Notes: generated by a model not told the origin, from the sequence alone. 64,000 nucleotides of DNA from Rugalucina vietnamica (GCA_964017185.1 OZ024880.1:32516329-32580328), one strand, 5' to 3'. Counted from the stretch's first letter, positions 22,497 through 35,203 are shown. Made by a program: numbers and translations.

Positions 22497-22854
22497 ACCG
22501 CTACATCCGGGCCTGCGCTGTGATACAGTCATAATGAACAGCCGCAATAATACGGCTATTTCACGCTAGAGATGACTCAGATTAGCGTCCAAACGGAAGC
22601 ATTTGACAACATGTTGTCATCTGAAAAGATGCATACCTACGTTCAGAACAAGTTCAGAACGAGCCGAAAAAAACGAAGATTGTTGCATGTCAACAATTCG
22701 ACTTCGAGTGCATGTTCAAAACCGGAACCGGAATTTATCTCCAATTGCCTAGCAACAGAGACTGGCTTCCGAACACGGTATACACACGCACAGAATAACC
22801 GGGAACTTATCATTCTCGCGAGATCAGACGGTACCTCATCTTGATCTCTCGCAC

Positions 22855-23030
22855 TTGACGCTTTGAATTGTGGGAAATACACCAGGGGTCGCAGGTTCGA
22901 TCCCGGGCTTCTCCTAAAACCTCCTCCCGGTTGAGCCTTCGGGTGCTCCCGGACCAACAAACCCACAAAAACAACCTAAAAAAAACAACCTTCTATAGTA
23001 CTGGTGTCGCCCAGGAAAAAAAAAAAAGAA
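22855..23030 (+). repeat. Possible tRNA-related SINE remnant
   Basis: A consensus pol III B-box GGTTCGATCCC lies in CAGGGGTCGCAGGTTCGATC, followed by a GC-rich body and an A-rich tail (23018-23030). No convincing A-box was seen upstream, so this could be a truncated SINE head or chance. Confidence 0.35.
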
Positions 23031-24242
23031 ATAGCCGATTTTGGCTACAGACAACACACGAAGAAAGCTGGGGCATCCCGCATGAATTTCCCAGATCCCA
23101 TTGGCCAACTGCGACAGGTCAGTGCGTGAAGCGCTACCTGTCAGCGACAATGGGAAGTTATTCATTATTCGGGACATTTCGATCCCAAGAACGCCACTGC
23201 AAAAAAGGCGCAAATAGCCGCTCTGCAATGGTAAAGAACCATTGTCGAGTTACGCTAGATATCACCTAAAAGGCGAAATATAATCAACATCAATGAGCTT
23301 CACAGTGAAAACTGATTCACAGTGTATACTGAATACCTATGAATACCTATGAACGACAATAATGAGAACGGCAGACTACATTGTTGTCGGCAACAAAAAA
23401 AAACCGATAAGACAGGTGTCTGTCTAAATCAAGTCATCATTGTAAGGGACATAATTGTCCAATGCAGTCTAACTGAAAATGGCACAGAACTCAAAGAACA
23501 TCTGCGTCCAAATATAGAAACTTAGCGGTTGTATAAGTAAACAGTGATACAGACACTAAAAGAACCGGAAGTAGCAGAAACTCTCGCTACGTTGCCAGTT
23601 AGAACAAAATGCAACCAGACAATTGTTCTAATCTGCATGTGAAATAAACAGAAATCCTGTGACAAAAGACAATTAATCAAAGACGTTGCCTTAGCGAACA
23701 TCTAAATAAATTGTTTATGTCTTTTTCAATTCTGAATAAATCAGAATTAAAACCGTTCACGCTGTTTAGTAATGCAGAATGGCCCGAGTCTCTACAGAAA
23801 CTCAGACAAAAAATCTCCCGAAGGATAGATCATATGCAATGTCTAAACAGATTTAAAAAGGTTCAATATATACTAAAACCATAGAAACATTCGTGAACTA
23901 GTTGGCAAGCTGTCAGGAAATATTCTAAGATAGAGACTATCAGAATAGTAAACTGACACAACCTGCAGAATAAAAACTTTGCAGGAAAAAAGAATCGTAA
24001 TATTGATGGTGTGACCAAGAAGAAACGCAGGAAACTAATTCTTGCATAAGCAATCACGATTCTATTATATGTCTTCACTCTTAATTGGCAGAGTCAGGAA
24101 TGAGACACGAAACATAGACTGTAAGCCAAAGCAAACACATCTATGCGAAGGGCAACCGAAATACTTCAGAATAGACACTATTCCGAGTGGTAATCAGCTC
24201 TACTAAACAGCGAAATGGTATAATTCAGCAGACATATTACGA

Positions 24243-24405
24243 ACATAACCGATAAAGACGCATGTCTATAGGTACCTGTCTAAGTAATGCCTTCCCGTAC
24301 TAGTCTGTCAGACTGATAGGCATGACCGACAAGACATGTCTATAGGTTCTAGTCTACGTAATGCCTACTCGTACCAGTCTGTTAAACTGACAGGCATGTA
24401 CCGAC
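24243..24405 (+). repeat. ~81-bp tandem duplication
   Basis: Two adjacent copies share CATGTCTATAGGT, GTCTA(A/C)GTAATGCC and AGTCTGT(C/T)A(G/A)ACTGA, with about 15% divergence by eye. Confidence 0.75.
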
Positions 24406-26310
24406 AAGTTCGAAATATCGCCCCCACCCCCTCCTTTTTCAAGAAGACAAAACTGTAACATGCTACAGATAGCAAGTGCTACAGAATAATGCTTCAAGAA
24501 AGATAGAATTATACCCGTAATATGGGTCATCCAAATAAAGAAGAATGGACGAAAACCATTTCTTCTCCAGGAGGGTAAAAGAGTCAACACCACTGCCCTG
24601 TGAACCAACGAATTTATATAAAATGGTCAGAACAATGAAGGAACAAAATGCTATCGAATTACCAGGTAAACTAAGACTGCTGAAGTCCAAACAGCGAATT
24701 AAGACAGGTAATTCGTTATTGGCTAAATAAGATAGCAACGCAGAATAAAACACACATGATAAATACGTCTCATGAGTAATCTGTTTGCGACCAAAGTCTG
24801 ATTTACTGAGATTGGTCGATAGGTTGAAGCCGAATTAACGACTTAAACTCCAGACAGAAACAGAAAAACGCTGATGAACCGAATTGTTAACATATAAAAA
24901 TTGATGACAATTCGGTCAGCAAATAATCTTATTGACTAGTAACTATTCCGGAAAGAACGTCACGTCAAGATTAAGTAGCTCGCCCATACCTCGAAAGGCA
25001 GAAGAGCTGATATCAATGTTCCATTGAGGAAAAATGCTGTAATTAGCTACTTCATAAGAATGAAGTGATAGGTTGAATGGCATAAACTTCATAGATTCTA
25101 CCTCTCTTGGAGATTGAATCTTTGGTAGAAGTTGGGTATGTTCTCAGATAGGAGAACTCCCCGCAGACACATGAACTGTATCTAGAACCTAAGTGAGACT
25201 ACAGCTCATAGATAAGACCAAAAACGACTAGAGTCTCCAAGAAACTTAGTCGTAAACATGACTAACGTCATAAAATGGCCATAAAAACATTATAATCAGA
25301 AGCTGAAATCTCACTAAGACCCGAAGCCACAAGATGAGGTCTACACTGTATAGAACACTAGCCCCAGGAACCACCTGATAATGTCCTTACGAAAGGGCAA
25401 GTTGACCATCAAAGGAAGTCCCCATTGCCTTGTAATGATATGCAAGGAACTGCAACATTCCGTGGAAGCTTTCAGCTTACGAAATAGCAGTGGCATTCCT
25501 GCCCAGAAGCATTTAATGGGCAAGAATGGGACGAAAGAAGAATATGAATACATTGAAAATTACATGAATGAATCATGAAACAACATGGCTGCTAGCACGA
25601 ACTGATACGTTCTGTGCGAAGCCAGTGTTGAAACGTACAGCGAAGGATGCAAGATAAAACCCCGCCAAACGTACTCAACCGAGTATTCAAGCAGAACACG
25701 TACTAATAAGAAACATGCCTGTGCCGAATACAAAACAACTTCCCAAGCCTCCAAGTTTGCGAAACTGAAGCGTAGGGAAGATAACTCCTGTTTGAACTTC
25801 AAATATGAAGGAACAAGAGCTGACAGGTAAACATGAATTGTCCGATTATCGGTCATTAGACTTAACCGGGGAATGTGCAAGGAACAGCTATTGTATTTGC
25901 ATATAAGAATACCTGGCAACATAAAGATGGACACCTCTTATTCAACATTCAAAATCAGACTACTCAACAAAGAGCTAGATGATCTTATAAGTTGAATAAG
26001 AAAACGATTCCAACTAAAGAAGTTAGTAAAATAACTTTGTTTGGAATCATAAAAAGAAAATAAACAGAGTACAATGTGACTATGTTATCTTCGTCAAATG
26101 TAAGGTAACTCTTACAATCCGAAGACTGTTATGTTACCATAACAAATGTCCAACCAATTCATGACAAAGAAACTGATCTCGGATCTATAATCACGATCAG
26201 GTCTGAGCCAAATATTGAATTTCAGATCTAGAGATTCTGTACAATTCAAATAGCGGGAACAAATTTGTCTTAAAAATGTGCCCCCGAGGAAGAGTCAAGC
26301 AAAATGCTGC

Positions 26311-26551
26311 TCTTAAAAATGTACACGTGAGACCCTGATTATTTCATCAATAGTATGAAATGAATAAGTCTCTCGGCTACCAGAAAGAGTATTTCGTAAA
26401 CTAATTATTAGTGAAATAATCTCTGGTCTGCTCTTAAAAATGTACGCGTGAGACCCTGATTATTTCATCAATAGTATGAAATGAATAAGGTTCTCGGCTA
26501 CCAGAAAGAGTATTTCTTAACTAATTATTAGTGAAATAAACTCTGGTCTGG
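26311..26551 (+). repeat. 120-bp tandem duplication
   Basis: Two head-to-tail copies (junction near 26431) share GTGAGACCCTGATTATTTCA and TCGGCTACCAGAAAGAGTAT with a few differences. The second copy leads within 30 bp into the perfect hairpin at 26580. Confidence 0.9.
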
Positions 26552-26579
26552 TTGTACCCCGTGCGTCTTAGGTGCACGT

Positions 26580-26658
26580 TCATAATAAGTGCCCCAAGAA
26601 GATTGCCACCAACCATATGATATGCTTGGTGGCAATCTTCTTGGGGCACTTATTATGA
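26580..26658. repeat. Perfect 33-bp-arm hairpin
   Basis: Arms 26580-26612 and 26626-26658 are exact inverted copies (TAAGTGCCCCAAGAAGATTG inside the left arm). The 13-base loop can itself pair CATA with TATG. Transcribed in either direction it would form a long dsRNA stem, longer and more perfect than a typical animal pre-miRNA. Confidence 0.95.
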
Positions 26659-28104
26659 GAAGGCATGTTACTATCGTACAAGCGAAAAGGACTAACCATG
26701 GCTCGTAGTGAGCCGTGGTAAGCGATGTTCAGAAATGAAGTCGAGATATAAAAATCAGCGCTTCCTACTGAACATTTCCCGTGATAAAAGCCGTGCATAG
26801 TAAATAAACTTAAAATTGTACGAGTCATTGAAATGATCATGAAAACATTCCAAGTTTCCAGACTGGCACAACCTGCTGGTGTCAATGGACAAATTAAGGA
26901 ATTGGCTCGAACTACGTTACGACGAGCCTAATTCCAAAAAAAAGAAGCCGCAAGTTACCCGTATCATCTGATATCAGAACAACGGTTCTACCGAAATGCG
27001 CCTCATTGCCTGTAACTACACATGCATCCAGTGGTTACAAAGCAAAAAGTGCGCAATGCTCGAACTTAGCCAGACGACTACACAAAATGCAATCGATGGC
27101 TTCGAAAGACATGAGCATTTCCATTAGCGTGTGCTACACACTTAGGAAGCTCTTCTGTGCACTTGGCAGCCACTTGCATACAATCGTTTGCAAGGCATCT
27201 ACCGTGCACCAGACGATGGGCATACGAGCCGCCACTCGCTCAGAGCCCGTGTTGAGCTGAAAGCAGGGCACACTCACCGTCTACGCAGTTCGAGCAAAGA
27301 CTACACACGAGTTAAACTCGTCGACGCTCGAAGCGAGTGCAGAGCAAACGCCTAGCATCTAAAAGAGCACACAAGTCAATGCTCGCATGAGTTCGCAACA
27401 CTCGAGGCGTGCAAAGAAGCCGTCTAATGCTTGAGAAAAAAACAGTTCGAAATTAGGCCTAATCGTCCCAGAACAAAATTCATGTGGGGACGGAATCACA
27501 CAATGTGATACGGATGGCCTAAAAAGAGAGGTTCCTGAATATAGCATTCAGGAGAGCGCTCATACGGTGCAAATATGGCACCGCCACGGCAGGCCTACAT
27601 AGAAGCACCCGTCTGTTATGTTCAAAAGCTAGATACTTCATTGAATTGAATCAGAAGAATCAAAGCCATGGGAGCCTGAAGTAAAGACAGATTCCCCGAA
27701 CACAACTGTTGGGAAGAGTTTTCCAGATAAATGTACGTGGAAGACTTAAGAGAATTTGGAATTTCCCAGTGTTTGGACCAATTAAGGCCCAAAGCCTGAG
27801 AGGAAGAAATTTCACACCGAACTACTTACCAAAGTTCAGCGGATTCTCGTTACCCTCGGAAAAGGGCAGGGAGAAACTCAAGAAATTTCAACCGGCTGCA
27901 TAAACTCCCCAACATCGTATAAGTTAATTCGCTAAAACAACCACTTCCAACAACCGACGAATGTGGTCGAAGAATGGAAGTTAAAGCCGAAAACACTTCG
28001 CACGAATTGTCATAAAACAATCCCTGCATAAGAAAAAACTGTCCCATAACGAAACGGGAACAGTCTGCACTTACCTGTATCGACATCGAATTTCAAAGCA
28101 CACT

Positions 28105-31100
28105 CCTAAAAAGTCTCCCCGTACATCATCCATAGTGCAGATTATATTTTTCTTTTGATCCTTTGGGATCAGTGAGAATATTTGGAGTATTTAAAATTTA
28201 TTGTACGCTAAGAATCATCTTCTTAACAGTATTTTGATTATTTGGCCCCTTTGGGATTAAGAGTCTTTGATTTAGACTACACTGGTGTAAATTCTTGAAG
28301 TTGCAGAATTAATGTCTGGCTTTCGCTGCCGGTTTTGTAAAGGGTCACTGATGAAGGTTCATTACCCGAAATTGTACAATATGGCCCACCTTTTCACTTT
28401 TAATGCTTTTACTGATTTCAAAGGATCTAACAATTATATTTTATTTGCTATTACTGCAGCTGGTGTTGTGCCGTGTGGCGGCCCTAAAAGTCTCCCCGTA
28501 CATCATCCATAGTGCAGGTTATATTTTTCTTTTGATCCTTTGGGATCAGTGAGAATATTTGGAGTATTTAAAATTTATTGTACGCTAAGAATCATCTTCT
28601 TAGCAGTATTTTGATTATTTGGCCCCTTTGGGAATAAGTCTTTGATTTAGACTACACTGGTGTAAATTCTTGAAATTGCAGAATTAATGTCTGGCTTTCG
28701 CTGCCGGTTTTGTAAAGGGTCACTGATGAAGGTTCATTACCCGAAATTGTACAATATGGCCCACCTTTTCACTTTTAATGCTTTAACTGATTTCAAAGGA
28801 TCTAACAATTATATTTTATTTGCTATTACTGCAGCTGGTGTTGTGCCGTGTGGCGGCCCTAAAAAGTCTCCCCGTACATCATCCATAGTGCAGGTTATAT
28901 TTTTCTTTTGATCCTTTGGGATCAGTGAGAATATTTGGAGTATTTAAAATTTATTGTACGCTAAGAATCATCTTCTTAACAGTATTTTGATTATTTGGCC
29001 CCTTTGGGAATAAGAATCTTTGATTTAGACTACACTGGTGTAAATTCTTGAAATTGCAGAATTAATGTCTGGCTTTCGCTGCCGGTTTTGTAAAGGGTCA
29101 CTGATGAAGGTTCATTACCCGAAATTGTACAATATGGCCCATCTTTTCACTTTTAATGCTTTTACTGATTTCAAAGGATCTAACAATTATATTTTATTTG
29201 CTATTACTGCAGCTGGTGTTGTGCCGTGTGGCGGCCCTAAAAAGTCTCCCCGTACATCATCCATAGTGCAGATTATATTTTCCTTTTGATCCTTTGGGAT
29301 CAGTGAGAATATTTGGAGTATTTAAAATTTATTGTACGCTAAGAATCATCTTCTTAACAGTATTTTGATTATTTGGCCCCTTTGGGAATAAGAGTCTTTG
29401 ATTTAGACTACACTGGTGTAAATTCTTGAAATTGCAGAATTAATGTCTGGCTTTCGCTGCCGGCTTTGTAAAGGGTCACTGATGAAGGTTCATTACCCGA
29501 AATTGTACAATATGGCCCACCTTTTCACTTTTAATGCTTTTACTGATTTCAAAGGATCTAACAATTATATTTTATTTGCTATTACTGCAGCTGGTGTTGT
29601 GCCGTGTGGCGGCCCTAAAAAGTCTCCCCGTACATCATCCATAGTCAAGATTATATTTTTCTTTTGATCCTTTGGGATCAGTGGGAATATTTGGAGTATT
29701 TAAAATTTATTGTACGATAAGAAGCATCTTCTTAACAGTATTTTGATTATTTGGCCCCTTTGGGAATAAGAGTCTTTGATTTAGACTACACTGGTGTAAA
29801 TTCTTGAAATTGCAGAATTAATGTCTGGCTTTCGCTGCCGGTTTTGTAAAGGGTCACTGATGAAGGTTCATTACCCGAAATTGTACAATATGGCCCACCT
29901 TTTCACTTTTAATGCTTTTACTGATTTCAAAGGATCTAACAATTATATTTTATTTGCTATTACTGCAGCTGGTGTTGTGCCATGTGGCGGCCCTAAAAAG
30001 TCTCCCCGTACATCATCCATAGTGCAGATTATATTTTTTTTTATCCTTTGGGAGCAGTGAGAATATTTGGAGTATTTAAAATTTATTGTACGCTAAGAAT
30101 CATCTTCTTAACAGTATTTTGATTTTTTGGCCCCTTTGGGTATAAGAGTCTTTGATTTAGACTACACTGGTGTAATTCTTGAAATTGCAGAATTAATGTC
30201 TGGCTTTCGCTGCCGGTTTTGTAAAGGGTCACTGATGAAGGTTCATTACCCGAAATTGTACAATATGGCCCACCTTTTCACTTTTAATGCTTTTACTGAT
30301 TTCAAAGGATCTAACAATTATATTTTATTTGCTATTACTGCAGCTGGTGTTGTGCCGTGTGGCGGCCCTAAAAAGTCTCCCCGTACATCATCCATAGTGC
30401 AGATTATATTTTTCTTTTGATCCTTTGGGATCAGTGGGAATATTTGGAATATTTAAAATTTATTGTACGCTAAGAATCATCTTCTTAGCAGTATTTTGAT
30501 TATTTGGCCCCTTTGGGAATAAGAGTCTTTGATTTAGACTACACTGGTGTAAATTCTTGAAGTTGCAGAATTAATGTCTGGCTTTCGCTGCCGGTTTTGT
30601 AAAGGGTCACTGATGAAGGTTCATTACCCGAAATTGTACAATATGGCCCACCTTTTCACTTTTAATGCTTTTACTGATTTCAAAAAAAGGTACAAGTAGG
30701 CAAAGATCAGGAAAAGGCGCAATCAGAAAAAGATTCCCACTCCAAAAACCGAGGTGGGAAAAACCAAACCAACAATCAGGTACTTATACCATGAAACATA
30801 TCGTAAGCCGAATGAGCAGCTATTTTCCCAATAGGTGGCCACTCAGTTACCTTAACTTAACTAAAAATATGAAAACATACATAAGGCGCCAACAGCACAA
30901 AAATTTTTTTCAAACACCAAGACATAAAACGAAAAAAACCACCACAGAAGTATCGACTTGGAACGATCAGTAACACAAAGTTACTGGCGGGCTTAAACCG
31001 GTTTTACATGGCCATAACCAAAGGATCTAACAATTATATTTTATTTGCTATTACTGCAGCTGGTGTTGTGCCGTGTGGCGGCCCTAAAAAGTCTCCCCGT

Positions 31101-33313
31101 ACATCATCCATAGTGCAGGTTATATTTTTCGTTTGATCCTTTGGGATCAGTGAGAATATCTGGAGTATTTAAAATTTATTGTACGCTAAGAATCATCTTC
31201 TTAGCAGTATTTTGATTATTTGGCCCCTTTGGGAATAAGAGTCTTTGATTTAGACTACACTGGTGTAAATTCTTGAAATTGCAGAATTAATGTCTGGCTT
31301 TCGCTGCCGGTTTTGTAAAGGGTCACTGATGAAGGTTCATTACCCGAAATTGTACAATATGGCCCACCTTTTCACTTTTAATGTTTTAACTGATTTCAAA
31401 GGATCTAACAATTATATTTTATTTGCTATTACTGCAGCTGGTGTTGTGCCGTGTGGCGGCCCTAAAAAGTCTCCCCGTACATCATCCATAGTGCAGATTA
31501 TTATATATTTTTCTTTTGATCCTTTGGGATCAGTGAGAATATTTGGAGTATTTAAAATTTATTGTACGCTAAGAATCATCTTCTTAACAGTATTTTGATT
31601 ATTTGGCCCCTTTGGGAATAAGAGTCTTTGATTTAGACTACACTGGTGTAAATTCTTGAAATTGCAGAATTAATGTCTGGCTTTCGCTGCCGGCTTTGTA
31701 AAGGGTCACTGATGAAGGTTCATTACCCGAAATTGTACAATATGGCCCACCTTTTCACTTTTAATGCTTTTACTGATTTCAAAGGATCTAACAATTATAT
31801 TTTATTTGCTATTACTGCAGCTGGTGTTGTGCCGTGTGGCGGCCCTAAAAAGTCTCCCCGTACATCATCCATAGTGCAGATTATATTTTTCTTTTGATCC
31901 TTTGGGATCAGTGGGAATATTTGGAGTATTTAAAATTTATTGTACGCTAAGAATCATCTTCTTAACAGTATTTTGATTATTTGGCCCCTTTGGGAATAAG
32001 AGTCTTTGATTTAGACTACACTGATGTAAATTCTTGAAATTGCAGAATTAATGTCTGGCTTTCGCTGCCGGTTTTGTAAAGGGTCACTGATGAAGGTTCA
32101 TTACCCGAAATTGTACAATATGGCCCACCTTTTCACTTTTAATGCTTTTACTGATTTCAAAGGATCTAACAATTATATTTTATTTGCTATTACTGCAGCT
32201 GGTGTTGTGCCATGTGGCGGCCCTAAAAAGTCTCCCCGTACATCATCCATAGTGCAGATTATATTTTTTTTGATCCTTTGGGATCAGTGAGAATATTTGG
32301 AGTATCTAAAATTTATTGTACGCTAAGAATCATCATCTTAACAGTATTTTGATTTTTTGGCCCCTTTGGGTATAAGAGTCTTTGATTTAGACTACACTGG
32401 TGTAATTCTTGAAATTGCAGAATTAATGTCTGGCTTTCGCTGCCGGTTTTGTAAAGGGTCACTGATGAAGGTTCATTACCCGAAATTGTACAATATGGCC
32501 CACCTTTTCACTTTTAATGCTTTTACTGATTTAAAAGGATCTAACAATTATATTTTATTTGCTATTACTGCAGCTGGTGTTGTGCCGTGTGGCGGCCCTA
32601 AAAAGTCTCCCCGTACATCATCCATAGTGCAGATTATATTTTTCTTTTGATCCTTTGGGATCAGTGGGAATATTTGGAGTATTTAAAATTTATTGTGCGC
32701 TAAGAATCATCTTCTTAGCAGTATTTTGATTATTTGGCCCCTTTGGGAATAAGAGTCTTTGATTTAGACTACACTGGTGTAAATTCTTGAAATTGCAGAA
32801 TTAATGTCTGGCTTTCGCTGCCGGTTTTGTAAAGGGTCACTGATGAAGGTTCATTATCCGAAATTGTACAATATGGCCCACCTTTTCACTTTTAATGCTT
32901 TTACTGATTTCAAAGGATCTAACAATTATATTTTATTTGCTATTACTGCAGCTGGTGTTGTGCCGTGTGGCGGCCCTAAAAAGTCTCCCCGTACATCATC
33001 CACAGTGCAGATTATATTTTTCTTTTGATCCTTTGGGATCAGTGAGAATATTTGGAGTATTTAAAATTTATTGTACGCTAAGAATCATCTTCTTAACAGT
33101 ATTTTGATTATTTGGCCCCTTTGGGAATAAGTGTCTTTGATTTAGACTACACTGGTGTAATTCTTGAAATTGCAGAATTAATGTCTGGCTTTCGCTGCCG
33201 GTTTTGTAAAGGGTCACTGATGAAGGTTCATTACCCGAAATTGTACAATATGGCCCACCTTTTCACTTTTAATGCTTTTACTGATTTCAAAGGATCTAAC
33301 AATTATATTTTAT
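28105..33313 (+). repeat. 378-bp satellite array, about 13 monomers
   Basis: Equivalent points recur at 28312, 28687, 29065, 29443, 29821, 30196, 30574, 31290, 31673, 32051, 32426, 32804 and 33181, spacing 375-383 except where a 338-bp insertion sits. Monomers are about 97-99% alike. Each contains a 74-codon open frame starting MSGFRCRFCKGS, but array homogenisation explains this without selection. Blocks 29443-30574 and 31673-32804 share private variants at a constant 2230-bp offset, a higher-order duplication. A diverged single monomer lies at 18432-18718. Confidence 0.97.
30685..31018 (-). mobile_element. Repeat X right half inserted in a satellite monomer
   Basis: About 334 bp, the reverse complement of 53507-53838 with very high identity, interrupts one monomer. 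CAAA at 30681-30684 is repeated at 31019-31022 as a short target duplication. The equivalent monomer starting at 32804 is uninterrupted, giving the exact pre-insertion sequence. Confidence 0.9.
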
Positions 33314-33385
33314 CTGAAATAACAAGAGAAATACATGAGATGGAAACAAGTACATACAAAACAAAGTTTGTTCAGCAATCCCGTC

Positions 33386-33406
33386 GGGGGGGGGGGGGGG
33401 GGGGGG
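33386..33406 (+). repeat. 21-base G-run
   Basis: A pure G homopolymer lies 72 bp past the end of the satellite array. Its length is likely to vary or be misassembled. Confidence 0.9.
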
Positions 33407-33503
33407 AGTAGAGCTGCTCGAGCCAAGAACACAGACCGAGACCCAAAATATTTTGGGAATGTCTTGAATTCAAAAACACGTCCTTTCGCCATAAATGCTC
33501 CGA

Positions 33504-33662
33504 GCAAAAAGTGGAAGTTTACTGTTATTGATTCACGACTTGCATGATTTTACGGTGGTTGATTTCACACGGGTTACAAACGTATCGGCGTCTTACACGG
33601 CTGGTAATAAGTCGGCGTTCATGGGGGAATAGAGAGAGTAGCAAAGTAATATTATCGTGAGT
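33504..33662. repeat. Inverted partner of 19271-19429
   Basis: The reverse complement of this 159-bp stretch matches 19271-19429 with few mismatches (ATCGGCGTCTTACACGGCTG against CAGCCGTGTAAGACGCCGAT). It forms the right edge of the composite block and ends with GTAATATTATCGTGAGT. Confidence 0.9.
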
Positions 33663-34229
33663 TAGATGTAATAAATTTGTAAATATCAGAATACACTAGG
33701 AACACACTCTGCATGCCAAATATCGAATTTCAGCATCTAAAACGATGCATCTAAATCATACAAAAATCAAACTTATTGGTTTTATTTTACAAATGACATT
33801 TAATTTTACACACTTGTACATTTTCGTGACAGCAGTTATTGATTTTAACGGTAAAATAGCGAATCAAAAATTTGTCACCTTAACTAAGGTAGGCCTTAAC
33901 TTTAAGGAAGCATTGTATTCTGGGCCCTGAACAACATGTGTTGTGCAAGTCCACAAGCATTTAAATTCACACACTCATTTCTTCAACAAGAAACAAAAGC
34001 AAATTCTTAATAAAATATAGTCCCTGAGATTAAATTCACCCCAAATACAAAGCAGTCAGGATAGATAATTTTAATTACCATGAGTACTTTAGGGATATCC
34101 AGTCCTACAAATTGCTGCAAATCAGGCTGTTTTGGCACCACATGATAATTTGATATGAGTTTTGTTTACTTCAACACCGAATTTAGAAGGGACTTTATGT
34201 CTGGCTGAAAATCTTACCTTAGTGATTCT

Positions 34230-34397
34230 CAGTGGCGGATTTAGAAGGGATTCAAGGGGTTCGCTCGAACTCCCCTCTGGACCCAAATTATTTTATTTTC
34301 ATGGGGAGTTTCAAGATATTTTGTGTAAAATGTGGCAAACAAATCCCCCCTTTTCCACATTTGAACCCGCTCTTCAAAAATCCTGGATCCGCCCCTG
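34230..34397. mobile_element. Short hAT-type MITE
   Basis: The ends CAGTGGCGGAT and, inverted, CAGGGGCGGAT enclose 168 bp without coding capacity. This terminal word is characteristic of many hAT MITEs. The 8-bp flanks are only partly alike (TGATTCT, TGATTTT). Confidence 0.7.
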
Positions 34398-34780
34398 ATT
34401 TTAACCAAGGATACTTTAGTTCCATCCATAAAACTCGGGGGTTTTCCCGTTTTTATTGTGATGTTTATATTGAAAACCCCGGGAAATCAGATGGACAACT
34501 AACAATATCAGTCCATAAATCGGTCCATCCTGGATGATAAACTGGTTGATCTAAGGATACTTGTGTTACATATGAAAGTGAACAATTTTTCAATTCTGTT
34601 TTGGTACAACATGAGTCACTGCATGTATGCACGAACTGTAATGAACCTGAGATTTTAGAGGGATATGTCTATGGATGCATTTACAAACACCTGATGACCT
34701 AGCCGTGGTGCGGACAACTTGAAAACTGTAGATCTACCCACTTGAAACGCCCCTTAAATCTTCGCTTTAAAGGGGTGGGG

Positions 34781-35203
34781 TATGAAAGCCCCTGCCGAGC
34801 CGAGCTATATGAAAGACCCTGCCGAGCCAGATTTTTTGACTTGTAATTGTCAATGTAACTAAAAATACCAAAAACGAATGGTTTCATGTGTTGAAATAGA
34901 TAAAATTGCACAGGTGTTAAGAATATTGTTCGTCATGATTCATTTGAAAACAAAAATTGAAGGCAATTTTCTATTTGACAGGAAAAAAGCTGAGATTTTC
35001 TTTCAAATCTAATAAATTTGGCAACTTAGCATAACTGAGTTTATGTAAACTGTTTGCAATCATACAAAATCATTTCGAATTCTATAAAATACCATTCTGT
35101 ATATTATTTTCCATGAAGATATCAAGCTTTTAAAGCAATAATTAGTCAAAAATCTGGCTCGGCATACTGAGTTCGGCAGCTCGGCTTGGCAGGGGCTTTC
35201 ATA
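34781..35203. mobile_element. MITE with ~60-bp inverted ends
   Basis: The left end TATGAAAGCCCCTGCCGAGC and its inverse at 35142-35203 (GGCAGGGGCTTTCATA) enclose an AT-rich core. A partial second copy of the end motif (TATGAAAGACCCTGCCGAGC) follows the first. The right end abuts the ATTCTG tail of the LINE at 35204. Confidence 0.75.

Larger units (their letters stand above)
19797..22515 (-). mobile_element. hAT-type DNA transposon relic
   Basis: The terminal words CAGGGCCGGATCC (19797) and, inverted, CAGGCCCGGATG (22515) form short hAT-like TIRs around a minus-strand transposase pseudogene. C-runs occur at 21812-21827 and next to the right TIR. Eight-base flanks (GGCTGCCG, CGCTGTGA) do not match well, so a target duplication is not demonstrated. 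Confidence 0.75.
23031..28104. other. 5-kb unidentified sequence inside the composite block
   Basis: No recognisable protein domain; the longest minus-strand frame here (25934-25560, 124 aa) has no family resemblance. Internal structure consists of an ~81-bp tandem duplication (about 24243-24405), a 120-bp tandem duplication (26311-26551) and a perfect hairpin (26580-26658). GC rises around 27000-27400. It could be the non-coding body of an unknown element or displaced host DNA. Confidence 0.4.
19552..33678. mobile_element. Putative 14.1-kb composite element carrying a satellite array
   Basis: The ends AAATTTATTACATCTA + ACTCACGATAAAATTAC (19552-19584) and their inverse (33646-33678, one mismatch) bracket everything between. 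Flank segment R (left ends near 19234, right resumes about 33684 with TATCAGAATACACTA) is uninterrupted at 44470-44525, so the block is an insertion relative to the paralogous copy. The interior has a hAT relic, unidentified DNA (22516-28104) and the 378-bp array. Whether this is one transposon or stacked insertions is unresolved. No intact transposase is present. Confidence 0.45.

Noticed and set aside
28312-33411. A family of about a dozen 74-97 aa proteins (MSGFRCRFCKGS...) repeated in the array
   Set aside because: The frame recurs only because the 378-bp monomer is tandemly copied. There is no separate promoter, and the diverged monomer at 18432-18718 does not preserve the second half of the frame, so no coding constraint is visible.
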